The notes beneath the pieces were generated by a model, which did no database searches, was not told the origin of the DNA, and saw nothing but the letters and a program-made list of their open reading frames with translations. Shown in pieces: positions 45,996 to 55,552 of a stretch of DNA of 64,000 nt. The stretch is taken from NCBI RefSeq assembly GCF_016899955.1, contig NZ_JACJJL010000022.1:1-64000 (forward strand), given 5' to 3'. This DNA comes from Marseilla massiliensis. GTDB taxonomy: Bacteria > Bacteroidota > Bacteroidia > Bacteroidales > Bacteroidaceae. How positions within the stretch are numbered: position 1 is the stretch's first letter; each line of letters starts with the position of its first letter. The translations under genes and the position numbers were made by a program.

Positions 45996-46575
45996 CAACG
46001 GGCATAAGCTCGAAGAGATTCGCCAGATACTGGGAGAGGGCATAGAGGTGCTCTCACTGGCCGACATCGGCTGCCACGCCGACATACCCGAGACAGGCAC
46101 GACGCTCGAAGAGAACGCCACGCAGAAGGCGCGCTATGTCTACGACCACTATGGGCTCAGCGTGTTTGCCGACGACACGGGCCTCGAGGTGGACGCCCTC
46201 GGGGGCGCCCCGGGCGTTTACAGCGCACGCTACGCAGGCGGCGCAGGTCACGACAGCGAGGCAAACATGGCCAAGTTGTTGGCAGAATTAGGAGAAAATA
46301 ACAATCGCCGGGCACGATTCCGCACTGTTATCGCGTTATTAGAAACAACCGGCGGAAGCGACGGGCCGCGCCTCACGACGTTCGAGGGGCGCGTCGACGG
46401 CGAGATAACGCGCACGCGCAGCGGCGAGGGGGGGTTCGGCTACGACCCCATATTCCGCCCCGAAGGCTACGGCGAGACCTTTGCCGCCCTCGGGCCCGGC
46501 GTGAAGAACAAGATAAGCCACCGCGCGAGGGCCGTAGCCAAGCTGGCCGCCCACCTGCTCGGCACCCGCGGCTGA
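45973..46575 (+). CDS. rdgB: XTP/dITP pyrophosphatase (non-canonical purine NTPase)
   Basis: A 200-residue enzyme that hydrolyses XTP, ITP and dITP to monophosphates and keeps deaminated purines out of nucleic acids. Motifs: the N-terminal [12 protein letters not shown], the metal site [36 protein letters not shown] and the C-terminal ISHRARA. The length is typical. The start overlaps the end of the YitT-family gene by 23 bases. A less GC-rich patch lies at about 46270-46345. Confidence 0.96.
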   Translation: MKIVFATNNGHKLEEIRQILGEGIEVLSLADIGCHADIPETGTTLEENATQKARYVYDHYGLSVFADDTGLEVDALGGAPGVYSARYAGGAGHDSEANMAKLLAELGENNNRRARFRTVIALLETTGGSDGPRLTTFEGRVDGEITRTRSGEGGFGYDPIFRPEGYGETFAALGPGVKNKISHRARAVAKLAAHLLGTRG

Positions 46576-46678
46576 CGGCTGCCCTGTGCCCCACGCGGTG
46601 CCGGGCCCCGCGCGCCATTCGGCTGCGAGGCTGCGGAGGCTGGCCTGCCGGTTGGAAACAAGACATATAAATGAGCGT

Positions 46679-48706
46679 ATGCGTACAATAATAGCATTGG
46701 CATTGTGCCTCATGACGGCAGCCCCGGCCACGCTGAGCGGCCAGGGCATAGGCACGTGGAACGCCTACATGGCATATCACGACATCCAGCAGATACGCAA
46801 GGCAGGCAACTATCTGTTTGTGCTTGCGTCCAACGGGCTGTACCAGTATAACCTTAATGACGGGTCGATAGCCACTTACGACAAGGTGAGCGGGCTCAGC
46901 GACGCATGCATAACCAACATCGCGTGGAACAGCCGGGCCGGAAGGCTCATCGCGGTTTACGACAACAGCAACATCGACTTGGTGGAAACAAACGGCGATG
47001 TGACCAACATCTCAGACCTGTACAGCAAGTCGATGACCGAAGACAAGACGGTGAACACCATCAGGATGGACGCCCAGTATGCCTATCTTGCCACAAACTT
47101 CGGCGTGGTGAAGGTCGACATGGCCCGTGCGGAGATAAGCGAGACCTACAACCTGGGCATCGCCGTGGCGCGGCTGGCGCTCGACGAGGGCCGCATATAT
47201 GCCCGCACGGCATCGGGCGAGGTGTGGGCGGCCGACCTCACGGCCAACCTCATCGACAGAAACAACTGGGGCCGCGTTGACAGTTGGCGCCCGGGGATAT
47301 TCGACCTCGACACTTCCGACTATGACGAGTACCATGGGCTCGTGTCAACGCTCAGCCCCGGCGGCCCCGACTACAACTACATGGGCTTCCTTATGTTCAA
47401 GGGCGGAAGGCTGTACACAGCCAACGGCATGACCAACCTTGAGGACAAGGCCTGCGTGCAGGTGCTCGAAGATGGCGAATGGACTGTGTTTGAGAACGAC
47501 ATAGAGGACAGGATAGGCCACCGTTTCGTCAGGATCTTCGCCTGCGACGTCGACCCTGCCGACCCGTCGCATGTCTTTGCCGGCGGGCAGACGGGGCTTT
47601 ATGAGTACCGCGACGGCAAGTTCGTCAACGAATACACCATCGACAACAGTCCGCTCCGGGCGGCAGCCACCGTCGATGAAGGCGACAAGGAATACGTGGA
47701 AGTGACTTCCGTGAGGTTCGCATCCGACGGACACCTGTGGCTTACCAACAGCATCAGCCCGTCGACGTCGCTCTTTGAGCTCACCCCCGATGGCGAGTGG
47801 ATATCCCACCACGACAGCAAGCTCATGGTAGAGGGCATGGGCCGTTCGCTCGAAGGCATGGACGGGCTGATGTTCGACAGCCGCGGGCTGATGTGGTTTG
47901 GCAACAACCACTACCGCCAGCCGGGCCTGCTGCGCTACAACACGGCCCAGTCGGAGCTCACGGCCTACGACCGCGACTTTGCCAACCAAGACGGAACAAA
48001 CCTCACGCTTACCTATTTGAGAGACGTGACCGAAGACCGCGACGGCAACATTTGGTTCGCAACAAGCGCCGGCCCGATGTATGTCACGCCGCAGCAGATA
48101 GCCTCGGGCGACGCCACCATGGCCTTCAACCAGTTCAAGGTGCCGCGCAACGACGGCACCAACTATGCCGACTACCTGCTCGGTAACATAAGTATCTCGG
48201 CCATAGCCATAGACGGAGCCAACAGGAAATGGTTCGGGACGTCAGACAACGGCATCTATCTGATAAGCGCAGACAACATGACCCAGCTGCTGCATTTTAC
48301 CACAGAGAACAGCCCTCTGCTCTCGAACAACGTCATGGACATAGCCATCGACGGGCAGACAGGCGAGGTATTCATAGGCACCGACCGCGGTCTCTGCTCG
48401 TACATGGGCGATGCCACCGACCCGGCGGAGGAGATGGAGAAAGACAATGTCTATGCTTACCCCAACCCGGTGGAGCCTGGCTACACGGGGCTGATAACCG
48501 TCACTGGGCTCAGTTTCGACGCCGATGTCAAGGTGACAACGGCCAGCGGCGCCCTCGTGGCGTCGGGGCGGAGCAACGGAGGCACGTTTACGTGGGACGG
48601 GCGCGACAGCCGCGACCGCCGCGTGGCGTCGGGAGTGTACAGCGTGGTCACGGCCAAGAGCGACGGAAGCAAGGGAACCGTGTGCAAGATAGCAATCATA
48701 AACTGA
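46679..48706 (+). CDS. PorZ-like two-propeller protein (T9SS-associated)
   Basis: A 675-residue exported protein. The start at MRTIIALALCLMTAAPATLS (46679) gives a signal peptide. Propeller repeats run from residue 25 to about 590 (GIGTWNAYMAYHDIQQIRKA, YLFVLASNGLYQYNLNDG, GHLWLTNSISPSTSLFEL, GNIWFATSAGPMYVTP, KWFGTSDNGIYLIS). The C-terminal about 80 residues are a T9SS/FlgD-like tail (VYAYPNPVEPGYTGLITVTG, VASGVYSVVTAKSDG). The layout and N-terminus resemble PorZ of Porphyromonas gingivalis, which delivers A-LPS to the T9SS sortase. A different two-component-regulator-type propeller cannot be excluded. The window's many T9SS-tail proteins fit a PorZ role. Confidence 0.7.
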   Translation: MRTIIALALCLMTAAPATLSGQGIGTWNAYMAYHDIQQIRKAGNYLFVLASNGLYQYNLNDGSIATYDKVSGLSDACITNIAWNSRAGRLIAVYDNSNIDLVETNGDVTNISDLYSKSMTEDKTVNTIRMDAQYAYLATNFGVVKVDMARAEISETYNLGIAVARLALDEGRIYARTASGEVWAADLTANLIDRNNWGRVDSWRPGIFDLDTSDYDEYHGLVSTLSPGGPDYNYMGFLMFKGGRLYTANGMTNLEDKACVQVLEDGEWTVFENDIEDRIGHRFVRIFACDVDPADPSHVFAGGQTGLYEYRDGKFVNEYTIDNSPLRAAATVDEGDKEYVEVTSVRFASDGHLWLTNSISPSTSLFELTPDGEWISHHDSKLMVEGMGRSLEGMDGLMFDSRGLMWFGNNHYRQPGLLRYNTAQSELTAYDRDFANQDGTNLTLTYLRDVTEDRDGNIWFATSAGPMYVTPQQIASGDATMAFNQFKVPRNDGTNYADYLLGNISISAIAIDGANRKWFGTSDNGIYLISADNMTQLLHFTTENSPLLSNNVMDIAIDGQTGEVFIGTDRGLCSYMGDATDPAEEMEKDNVYAYPNPVEPGYTGLITVTGLSFDADVKVTTASGALVASGRSNGGTFTWDGRDSRDRRVASGVYSVVTAKSDGSKGTVCKIAIIN

Positions 48707-48722
48707 CCTCAAGCATACCGGC

Positions 48723-50165
48723 ATGAACAACGGCAAGGACGATAACTGGATTGGGCGGGTTAATCCGCTGGCAGTGATATTGCTGCTCTCGCCGGCCATT
48801 CTCTATGCCATAGTGCTGCTGTTGCCCACGTTCGACGACTGGACTTACTACACCGCGCCCAGTTTCGACGGCCTTTTCAATTACAGGCTTCTGCCCAATT
48901 CGAGCTACTGGCGCCCTTTTGACGCCGCTTTCGGCTGGCTGCTGGGGCTCGACCACCGCATGTTTCCGGCCCTCAACCACATTGTTGTATATGCCGCCCA
49001 CGTGGGTGTGACGGTGCTCGTCTACCGGCTTGCCACCGCCATGGGCCTTTGCAAGACGGCCCGCAACATAGGCACCGTGTTCTTCTTCACCTCTCCCGCC
49101 ATGCTCGGCACGGTCTACGGGGTCGACGCCCTCAACCAGGCCTGCTCCCATTTCTTCGGGCTTCTCGGGCTGTGGCACTACTTCAACCGCGGCCGCAAGC
49201 CCCGCGTGGCACTGTGGCTGACGTGCGTTTTCGTGGCCACGCTGTGGAAAGAGAACGGCATAATGTTTTTCTTCATCGCCCCGCTGTTTGCCTTCGGCAT
49301 TTCGGGCCCGGGCTCGCCCGGCGGCGGTTGGGGCCGCTTGCGCTCCGGCATGGTGTGGGGCGTGGTGGCGTCGGCAGCCTACTTTGCCTTGCGCATAGCC
49401 CTCACCACAGCCTACGTAGACATCAACCACGAGTATTTCGAGAGCACCCCGGTGGCTAAGTTGCTCGATGTGGCAATGTTCATCGGCATGGCCTGGGTGC
49501 CTGTAGACTACGTGAGCCTTGTCCATGCGCCCAGCCGCAACCTCCTACTGGTGGCCGCCACGGCGGCAATGTCGATGCCTTTCATCGTGGTGCTGCTCTT
49601 TTCGCAGCGCCGCCAGCTCGTGAGCAGGCCCTTGCTCACGCTTGCCGCCTGCATGGTGATGGCCGCCTTGCCCCACCTGCTCACCATTTTCACCACCATG
49701 CATTCATACGCCGGCCTGTCGATGGCGGCGCTCATGGTGGCTTTCCTGGCCGACAAGGCCGACGGTTACGGCCGCCTTGCCCCGCTCTTCGCCATGTTTG
49801 TGGCTTCCTGCCTCTTCGTCGACTGGCACCATTGGCAGAAGTCTTACGACTCGGGCCTTATGGGCCGGCGCATGGGGCGCGAGGCCATAGAGAAGACAGG
49901 CGAGCCTGTTGACAGCGTTTACATAGTGTCATTGGCCGGCCATGAGCGCAAGTACTCGTCGTTTTGCGTGCTTCCCGCCGATGCCTTTGCCTGGGGGAAC
50001 ACGGCCGTTGCGGCCACCGGCTACAAATGGCCTGCCGTGTGCCGCGACACGGTGGTGGCGGTTGAAGACCGCCGGATGGTAGACAGCCTGGCCGACCGGG
50101 CCCTGGCTCTCGGGTTCAAGCGGGTTTGGCTGGTTCACGGCGACACCGTGGACGTAATCCGCTGA
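48723..50165 (+). CDS. Polytopic membrane protein, possibly GT-C glycosyltransferase-like
   Basis: A 480-residue inner-membrane protein with about 9-10 membrane segments over residues 17-380 (PLAVILLLSPAILYAIVLLL; LLVAATAAMSMPFIVVLLF) and a soluble C-terminal region of about 100 residues. FDDWTYYTAPSFDGLF after the first helix has the acidic residues expected in the first periplasmic loop of GT-C enzymes, and the helix pattern is compatible with that superfamily. The evidence is topological only. It lies 16 bases after the PorZ-like gene and 68 bases before cotH, so the three may form one transcript. Linking it to surface glycan assembly is inference. Confidence 0.6.
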   Translation: MNNGKDDNWIGRVNPLAVILLLSPAILYAIVLLLPTFDDWTYYTAPSFDGLFNYRLLPNSSYWRPFDAAFGWLLGLDHRMFPALNHIVVYAAHVGVTVLVYRLATAMGLCKTARNIGTVFFFTSPAMLGTVYGVDALNQACSHFFGLLGLWHYFNRGRKPRVALWLTCVFVATLWKENGIMFFFIAPLFAFGISGPGSPGGGWGRLRSGMVWGVVASAAYFALRIALTTAYVDINHEYFESTPVAKLLDVAMFIGMAWVPVDYVSLVHAPSRNLLLVAATAAMSMPFIVVLLFSQRRQLVSRPLLTLAACMVMAALPHLLTIFTTMHSYAGLSMAALMVAFLADKADGYGRLAPLFAMFVASCLFVDWHHWQKSYDSGLMGRRMGREAIEKTGEPVDSVYIVSLAGHERKYSSFCVLPADAFAWGNTAVAATGYKWPAVCRDTVVAVEDRRMVDSLADRALALGFKRVWLVHGDTVDVIR

Positions 50166-50233
50166 CGTCTGGTGTGGGTGGCGCCCCGGTGGCGGCGGGG
50201 CTGCCTGCGAGTGGCAAAAGTCACACAATATAT

Positions 50234-51481
50234 ATGAATATGCGTTTCATAGCCTTGCTTGCGGCCGTCATGGCCGTGGCGTCTTCGGCCGTTGCCGAAG
50301 GCAACCTGCCTACAGTTTTTATAGATACGCCGGGCTCGAAGCCGGCAGACAGCCGTGACAAATGGGTGGCCGACTGCCGCCTTAGGGTGGTCTCGCCCGA
50401 TGGAATCGTGCTTTTTGAGACCAAAAGCGCCGAAATAAAGGGTCGCGGCCACTCCACGTTGGCCAAGCCAAAGAAGCCGATGGCCATACGGCTTGGCAAG
50501 CGGACGCCACTGCTCGGCATGGCCGGAGGCAAGCGTTGGGTGCTGCTGGCCGACTTCATGGACCACAGCCGGCTGCGCAACAGGCTCGCCCTGGCCATGG
50601 CCCGGGCCACCTGCATGGACTGGACGCCGGCCTGCCGCCATGTCGACGTGGTGCTCAACGGGAGGCCCCAGGGCTGCTACCTGCTGGCCGAGCAGGTGAG
50701 GGTGGCCCGCGGCCGCGTTGACATTGACGAGCGCAGGGGCGTGTTGCTCGAGGTCGACGCCTACGACGACGGCGACCCTCGCTTTGTCACAGCCGTGCGA
50801 CGGTTGCCGGTCAACGTTAAGTCGCCGTCGAAACCGTCGGCCGCCATGGTAGACTCCATACGCCTGTTTCTCGATGAAATCGAGCAAAATCTGTACTCTT
50901 CGCCCCAAAACGGGCGTTTTGAGCCATGGCGCCACATGCGTCTCGACACCTTTGCCGACTGGTGGCTGGTGAACGAGATGGCCCAGAATGCCGAGCCCAA
51001 CGGCCCCCGCAGCTGCTATATGTATCGCGATGCAGGCGGCTTGCTTGCCGCCGGGCCTGTGTGGGACTTCGACCTTGCGTTCATCACCGTGGGCCTCGAC
51101 GGCGGCGGCGACCTGCGCCCGGCCCGCCTCAACCGCCCCGATGCCGTGAGGCTCACGACAGACAGCGTTTACAACCGCCACGCGCTGTGGTACGACCGCC
51201 TGCTTTCCGACTCGTCGTTTGTGGCCCTCGTGGCCTCGCGGTGGACAGCGCTCAGGCCCCGTTGGGCCGCCCTCTCCGACAGCCTTGTGCTTTGGCGGCG
51301 CGAGATAGAGCCGTCGGCTCTGGCCGACGAGGCCCTGTGGCGCGGCCAAGACCCGGCCCGCTTCGACACCTGCACCACCTTCCGCGCGTCGGCCGACAAC
51401 CTGCGCGCCACATACCTTCGCCGCTTTGCGGCCATGGACAGCATTGTTGCGGCCCTGCGCCGCCAGTTTGGCGCGCGCTGA
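50234..51481 (+). CDS. CotH kinase family protein, exported
   Basis: A 415-residue protein with a signal peptide (MRFIALLAAVMAVASSAVA); the ATG at 50234 (MNMRF) or 50240 may be used. The CotH domain covers about 75-370: EIKGRGHSTLAKPKKPMAIRL (nucleotide-binding lysines), LLADFMDHSRLRNRLALAMAR, DVVLNGRPQGCYLLAEQVR, and the metal-binding PVWDFDLAF. CotH proteins are atypical kinases related to secretory-pathway FAM20; the target here is unknown. It probably acts in the periplasm or on the surface. It follows the membrane-protein gene by 68 bases. Confidence 0.85.
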   Translation: MNMRFIALLAAVMAVASSAVAEGNLPTVFIDTPGSKPADSRDKWVADCRLRVVSPDGIVLFETKSAEIKGRGHSTLAKPKKPMAIRLGKRTPLLGMAGGKRWVLLADFMDHSRLRNRLALAMARATCMDWTPACRHVDVVLNGRPQGCYLLAEQVRVARGRVDIDERRGVLLEVDAYDDGDPRFVTAVRRLPVNVKSPSKPSAAMVDSIRLFLDEIEQNLYSSPQNGRFEPWRHMRLDTFADWWLVNEMAQNAEPNGPRSCYMYRDAGGLLAAGPVWDFDLAFITVGLDGGGDLRPARLNRPDAVRLTTDSVYNRHALWYDRLLSDSSFVALVASRWTALRPRWAALSDSLVLWRREIEPSALADEALWRGQDPARFDTCTTFRASADNLRATYLRRFAAMDSIVAALRRQFGAR

Positions 51482-51550
51482 CTTTTGTCGGCTTGTTTCG
51501 CAATGCTGCCTCCGACCCATAGAGCCCTGGCCCACAAGCAGTTGCGCCGG

Positions 51551-51632
51551 CGCCCGTTTCGCATTGCAAAACGGGCGCCGGCGCATTGTAAAACGGCCTG
51601 TTTGGCGCTCTCATACGGCCCGTTCGGGCGGG
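51551..51632. repeat. 22-bp dyad repeat array I
   Basis: Units start at 51551, 51573, 51595 and 51617 (CGCCCGT, GGGCGCC, GGCCTGT, GGCCCGT cores). It occupies the convergent gap between cotH and the DUF3109 gene. Confidence 0.85.
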
Positions 51633-51732
51633 CGTCTGGGCCGCTGTGGCCTCATCATCTTTGTTTTGTCTGAAAATAGTCATGGCCCGGCAGGCTGTCT
51701 GTGTGGCTACCGCCGTGCTTCCGCGTCCATGG

Positions 51733-52329
51733 TCAGAGCATGCCCTGGCGGTGCAGCTCGTCGGCCGTGGCCACCAGCTCGGCATACCACTGCTCGCCAA
51801 ACCGCCTCTTGAGCGGCCCCTCCAGAAACCTGTAGAGCGGCAGACGGAGCTCGCGCCCTTTCACCACGGCCGGCCGGCATATGTCCCACCGGTTGTAGTT
51901 CAGGCCCACCAGCCCGCCGGCAAACGTCTTCTCGCGCAGCGGGTAGAGCGCGCAGCTCACAGGTTTGCAGAAGTCTGTCAGCCCCGCCCGGCAGGCCCGT
52001 TCGAGCGCGCACAGGCAGCATCCGTCCTCGTGGCAGGTGAACACACAGTCGCGCCCGCCCACAATGCTCGTCACGAGCTCGCCTTCGGGGTCGGTGCAGG
52101 CCACCCCCTGCCGGTCGATCACTGCCTGCGCCCCGGCCGACAGGCTGCCCCACACCGTGTCGAGCGAGTCTTCCATGGCCGCAATCTCGTCGAGCGTCAC
52201 GGGCGCCCCGGCGTCGCCTTCCACGCAGCATGCGCCGTGGCATGCGTCGAGGTCGCAGCAGAAGCATTCTGTGAATACGTCGGGCGACACGAGCACGTCG
52301 CCCACTTGGATGATAGGTGGTATGTTCAT
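51733..52329 (-). CDS. DUF3109 cysteine-rich protein
   Basis: A 198-residue cytoplasmic protein of the DUF3109/YkgJ-like group. The cysteine clusters are CFCCDLDACHGACC (about 23-36), CVFTCHEDGCCLC (about 94-106) and FCKPVSCALYP (about 119-129), as expected for a zinc or iron-sulfur site. The function of the family is unknown. It has its own promoter at 52400-52429, whose spacer resembles those of ung and the GH43-like gene. It lies downstream of the export operon in the same direction. Confidence 0.88.
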   Translation of the reverse strand: MNIPPIIQVGDVLVSPDVFTECFCCDLDACHGACCVEGDAGAPVTLDEIAAMEDSLDTVWGSLSAGAQAVIDRQGVACTDPEGELVTSIVGGRDCVFTCHEDGCCLCALERACRAGLTDFCKPVSCALYPLREKTFAGGLVGLNYNRWDICRPAVVKGRELRLPLYRFLEGPLKRRFGEQWYAELVATADELHRQGML

Positions 52330-52399
52330 TGTTGCTTGTCTGTGGTTGGTTGCGTAGGCTTGCCGCCGCGGCCTGTTGCCGCCGCCGGCTTTCGGGCGG

Positions 52400-52429
52400 C
52401 AAAGTTACTCATTTTCCGCCGATGTGCAA
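52400..52429 (-). promoter_or_regulatory. DUF3109 promoter
   Basis: On the minus strand TTG (52429-52427), 19 bases and TAACTTTG (52407-52400). The spacer holds GGCGGAAAATGAG directly before the -7 box, as in the ung promoter. Confidence 0.7.
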
Positions 52430-52482
52430 GGGCCGCGCGCCCACTTTTTGGCGTTCGCCGCCAAGGCCGTCGTGGCCGCGCG

Positions 52483-53592
52483 TCAGTTGCTCTTCTTGTA
52501 GCTTGCCACGGCCCAGGCGTTCAGCACCACGGCAAATCCGCCCAGCCACATCAGTTCGCGGGCCAGCTCCGCCGGCGAGCTTCCGCGCAGGTAGGCCAGC
52601 CTCATGGCTCTCGTGAAGTATCTCATGGGGTTTAGCGTGGTTATCTTCTGCGCCCATTCGGGCATGCTCTCGATGGGAGTGAACAGTCCGCACGTTAGCA
52701 TCATCAGTATCAGGAAGAAGAACATGAGGAACATGGCCTGCTGCATGGTGTCTGAATAGTTGGATATCACCATGCCCATGGCCGACGCCACGAGTATGTA
52801 GACGGCCGAGAAGAGCACTATCGACGGCAGCCCCTGCAGCGGCGAGATGCCGTGGACGGCCCACGCAAAGGCAACGCCGAACGAGAGCGAGAGCATCCCT
52901 ATGGCCCAGTTTGGCATCAGCTTGGCCAGTATGAACAGGCTCTTCGGCACCGGCGTCACGTTGATTTGCTCAATCGTCCCGGCCTCTTTCTCGCCCACAA
53001 TGTTGAGTGCCGTCAGGGCGCAGCACAGCAGTGTGATGAGCACGGCAATCAGTCCGGGCACCATGAACACCTTGTAGTCGAGCGTGGGGTTGTATCGGTA
53101 GAGCGTGGCCGGGCCGGCCCCGGCCGCCATCCCTTGCGCCGCCCGGGCTTCGCTGCCGCCCTCTTCGGCGGCAAAGGCGGCAATGACGGCCGACAGGTAT
53201 TGCGACCCGAGGCCGCCGCGCACACCGTTCACCGAGTTGGCCGCCACCGTCACCTGCGGCTCTTCGCCCCGGCCGCGGCTCTTGGCGAAGCCCCGCGGTA
53301 TCTCGAGCACGATGTCGGCCGAGCCCTCCTCGATGCCCTTCATGGCCTCGCCGTAGGTGGGCTCGTAGCCCGCGACGCTGAAGCAGCCCGACGCCTCCAC
53401 CTTCTGCGCGAGCCTTTGCGAGGCCTGGCTGTGGTCGTTGTCGACGATGCAGACCTTCACGTCGGTCACTTCCTGGCTGGTGACATAGGGGAACACCACT
53501 ATGGTCATGATAGGAAGGATGACCATCATCTTCGACAGGAAGGTGTTGCGGACAATCTGCTTGAACTCTTTTTCCAGTAGATACTTGAGCAT
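52483..53592 (-). CDS. ABC-2 type exporter permease (YbhR/YhhJ-like)
   Basis: A 369-residue inner-membrane permease. One N-terminal membrane helix (MMVILPIMTIVVFPYVTS) is followed by a large periplasmic domain (about 40-170, VTDVKVCIVDNDHSQASQRLAQKV) and five C-terminal helices (VPGLIAVLITLLCCALTALNIVGEKEAGTIEQINVTP, MQQAMFLMFFFLILMMLTCGLF). This is the ABC-2/YbhR layout. It is the last gene of the six-gene export operon, 98 bases after the other permease. The two probably form a heterodimer driven by the two ATPases upstream. Confidence 0.9.
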   Translation of the reverse strand: MLKYLLEKEFKQIVRNTFLSKMMVILPIMTIVVFPYVTSQEVTDVKVCIVDNDHSQASQRLAQKVEASGCFSVAGYEPTYGEAMKGIEEGSADIVLEIPRGFAKSRGRGEEPQVTVAANSVNGVRGGLGSQYLSAVIAAFAAEEGGSEARAAQGMAAGAGPATLYRYNPTLDYKVFMVPGLIAVLITLLCCALTALNIVGEKEAGTIEQINVTPVPKSLFILAKLMPNWAIGMLSLSFGVAFAWAVHGISPLQGLPSIVLFSAVYILVASAMGMVISNYSDTMQQAMFLMFFFLILMMLTCGLFTPIESMPEWAQKITTLNPMRYFTRAMRLAYLRGSSPAELARELMWLGGFAVVLNAWAVASYKKSN

Positions 53593-53690
53593 AGTTGGCT
53601 ATTGTTGTGGTTAGTTGTTGCCGCCCTGCGCTGCAGCCTTGCCGCTGCGGCTTGGCGGCTTGCGGCCCGTCAGGGCGGCCCGGGTGCCGT

Positions 53691-54779
53691 TCAGCACAGC
53701 CTCACCTTGAATTTCTTCATGGCGGCAGCCATGAGCACCACCGCCATGAGCGCTATGATGCACAGTTCCTTGGCAAACGACTCGGGCCCGGTGCCCTCGA
53801 TCATTATCTTGCGCACGGCCGAGATATACCACCGTGCGGGTATTATGTCGGATATCCAGCGCAGCGCCGCCGGCATGTTCTCTATCGGGAAGATGAGCCC
53901 CGAGAACACCAGCGTGGGCATCATCAGCCCAATGCCCGACACGAGCAGGGCCGACATCTGTCTGTCTACGAGCGTAGAGATGAGCAGCCCGAGCGCCAGC
54001 GCCACCACGATGAACAGCACCGAGGCCACCGAAAGCCACGCTATGCTGCCGCGTATGGGCACGCCCATGACGAAGACCGCCAGCAAGAGCACCGTGACGA
54101 TGTTGACCACCGAGAGCGTGAAGTATGGCGCCATCTTCGAGAGTATGATGTGCAGCGGCTTCATGGGCGAGGCCAGGAGCACCTCCATGGTGCCCGTCTC
54201 CTTCTCGCGCACTATGGCCACCGATGTCATCATGGCGCAGATGAGCATCAGCACGAGGCCCATCACGCCCGGTACGAAGTTGTATGAGCTTTTCTGCTGT
54301 GGGTTGTAGAGCATCCGCGTGTGTATGCCTATGCCCCCGCCGGCTCCAGTGGCCGTGGCCATCACGCCCTGTGCGTAGGCCGTGAGCATGGCAGCCTGGT
54401 TGGGGTCGGTGCCGTCGGCAATCACCTGTATGGCCGTTTCTCCCGCTGGCTTGCCCATGGTGGCGGCAAAGTCGGGGCCGAACACGAGCGCCATGCTTAT
54501 CTCGCCGCGGCTGAAAAGCTCGTCGATGCGTGCCATGGTCGGCGCCTCCTCGACTATGGTAAACCACTTGCTGGCCCTGAAGGCCTCCTTGATGCGCAGC
54601 GTCCGGGCGTCTTTCGATGCGTCGAACACAGCCATGCGCGCGTTGTTAAGCTCGGTCTTGATGGCGTATCCCAGGGCCATCACCAGCACGAGCGGCATGG
54701 CCAGCAGTATGAGCAGCGTGCGCCTGTCGCGGAATATCTGCAGAAACTCTTTCTTGACGAATGACTTGAACTGTCTCAT
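53691..54779 (-). CDS. ABC-2 type exporter permease (YbhS-like)
   Basis: A 362-residue permease with the same layout as its neighbour: an N-terminal helix (LLILLAMPLVLVMALGYAI), a periplasmic domain (about 42-170) and C-terminal helices (FVPGVMGLVLMLICAMMTSVAIVREKETGTMEVLLASP). It starts 20 bases after the second ATPase gene. With the other permease it resembles YbhS/YbhR of Escherichia coli, which export organic molecules together with an HlyD-type protein and TolC. Confidence 0.9.
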   Translation of the reverse strand: MRQFKSFVKKEFLQIFRDRRTLLILLAMPLVLVMALGYAIKTELNNARMAVFDASKDARTLRIKEAFRASKWFTIVEEAPTMARIDELFSRGEISMALVFGPDFAATMGKPAGETAIQVIADGTDPNQAAMLTAYAQGVMATATGAGGGIGIHTRMLYNPQQKSSYNFVPGVMGLVLMLICAMMTSVAIVREKETGTMEVLLASPMKPLHIILSKMAPYFTLSVVNIVTVLLLAVFVMGVPIRGSIAWLSVASVLFIVVALALGLLISTLVDRQMSALLVSGIGLMMPTLVFSGLIFPIENMPAALRWISDIIPARWYISAVRKIMIEGTGPESFAKELCIIALMAVVLMAAAMKKFKVRLC

Positions 54780-54799
54780 CTTGTAGGTTTTGATGGTTG

Positions 54800-55552
54800 T
54801 CAGTCAGATTGCCGTGTGGCCTTGCGGGCCAGTCGGCGGAACACCTCGTCCATGGTGGGTGCCTCGAATTGCCGTTTCAGGGCGGCGGGCCTGTCGAGGG
54901 CCTCTATCCGTCCGTCCACCATTATGCTCACGCGGTCGCAGTATTCGGCCTCGTCCATGTAGTGGGTGGTCACGAATACGGTTATCCCGCTGTCGGCGGC
55001 GCTGTATATCAGTTCCCAGAAACGGCGTCGGGCGGCCGGGTCGACGCCCCCCGTGGGCTCGTCGAGAAACACCACCCGAGGCTTGTGGAATATGGCAACA
55101 GAGAACGCCAGCTTCTGTTTCCAGCCCAGCGGCAGGGCCTTTACGAGCGTGTCGCGCTCGCCTTCGAGGCCCAGCCTGCATAGCATCTCGTCGGTCTTTG
55201 TGGCCGTTTGGCGCGCGCCGAGGCCGTAGATGCCCCCGAACAGCCTCAGGTTCTCCCACACCTTCAGGTCTTCGTAGAGCGAGAAACGCTGGCTCATGTA
55301 GCCTATGTTGCGCTTTACCATCTCCGGTTGCGTGGCTATGTCGTATCCCGCCACGCTGCCGCTGCCCTCCGTCGGGCGGCTCAGTCCGCAGAGCATCCGC
55401 ATGGCCGTGGTCTTGCCGGCGCCGTTGGCGCCGAGGAATCCGAATATCTCGCCGCGCCCGACGTCGAACGATATGTGGTCGACGGCGGTGAAGTTGCCGA
55501 ACCGCTTGGTCAGCCTGTCTGTGTGAATCACTGTCTCTCTCATCCGTGTCAT
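54800..55552 (-). CDS. ABC exporter ATPase (second of two)
   Basis: A 250-residue ATPase. Walker A is FGFLGANGAGKTT, Walker B is VVFLDEPTGGVDP, and the H-loop lies in VFVTTHYMDEAEYCDR. The signature motif is degenerate, LPLGWKQK in place of LSGGQ, which is also seen in one half of YbhF-type tandem ATPases. The start at 55552 (MTRMRETVIH) overlaps the preceding stop as ATGA, so it is translationally coupled to the first ATPase. The longer frame to 55615 is not needed. Confidence 0.93.
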   Translation of the reverse strand: MTRMRETVIHTDRLTKRFGNFTAVDHISFDVGRGEIFGFLGANGAGKTTAMRMLCGLSRPTEGSGSVAGYDIATQPEMVKRNIGYMSQRFSLYEDLKVWENLRLFGGIYGLGARQTATKTDEMLCRLGLEGERDTLVKALPLGWKQKLAFSVAIFHKPRVVFLDEPTGGVDPAARRRFWELIYSAADSGITVFVTTHYMDEAEYCDRVSIMVDGRIEALDRPAALKRQFEAPTMDEVFRRLARKATRQSD

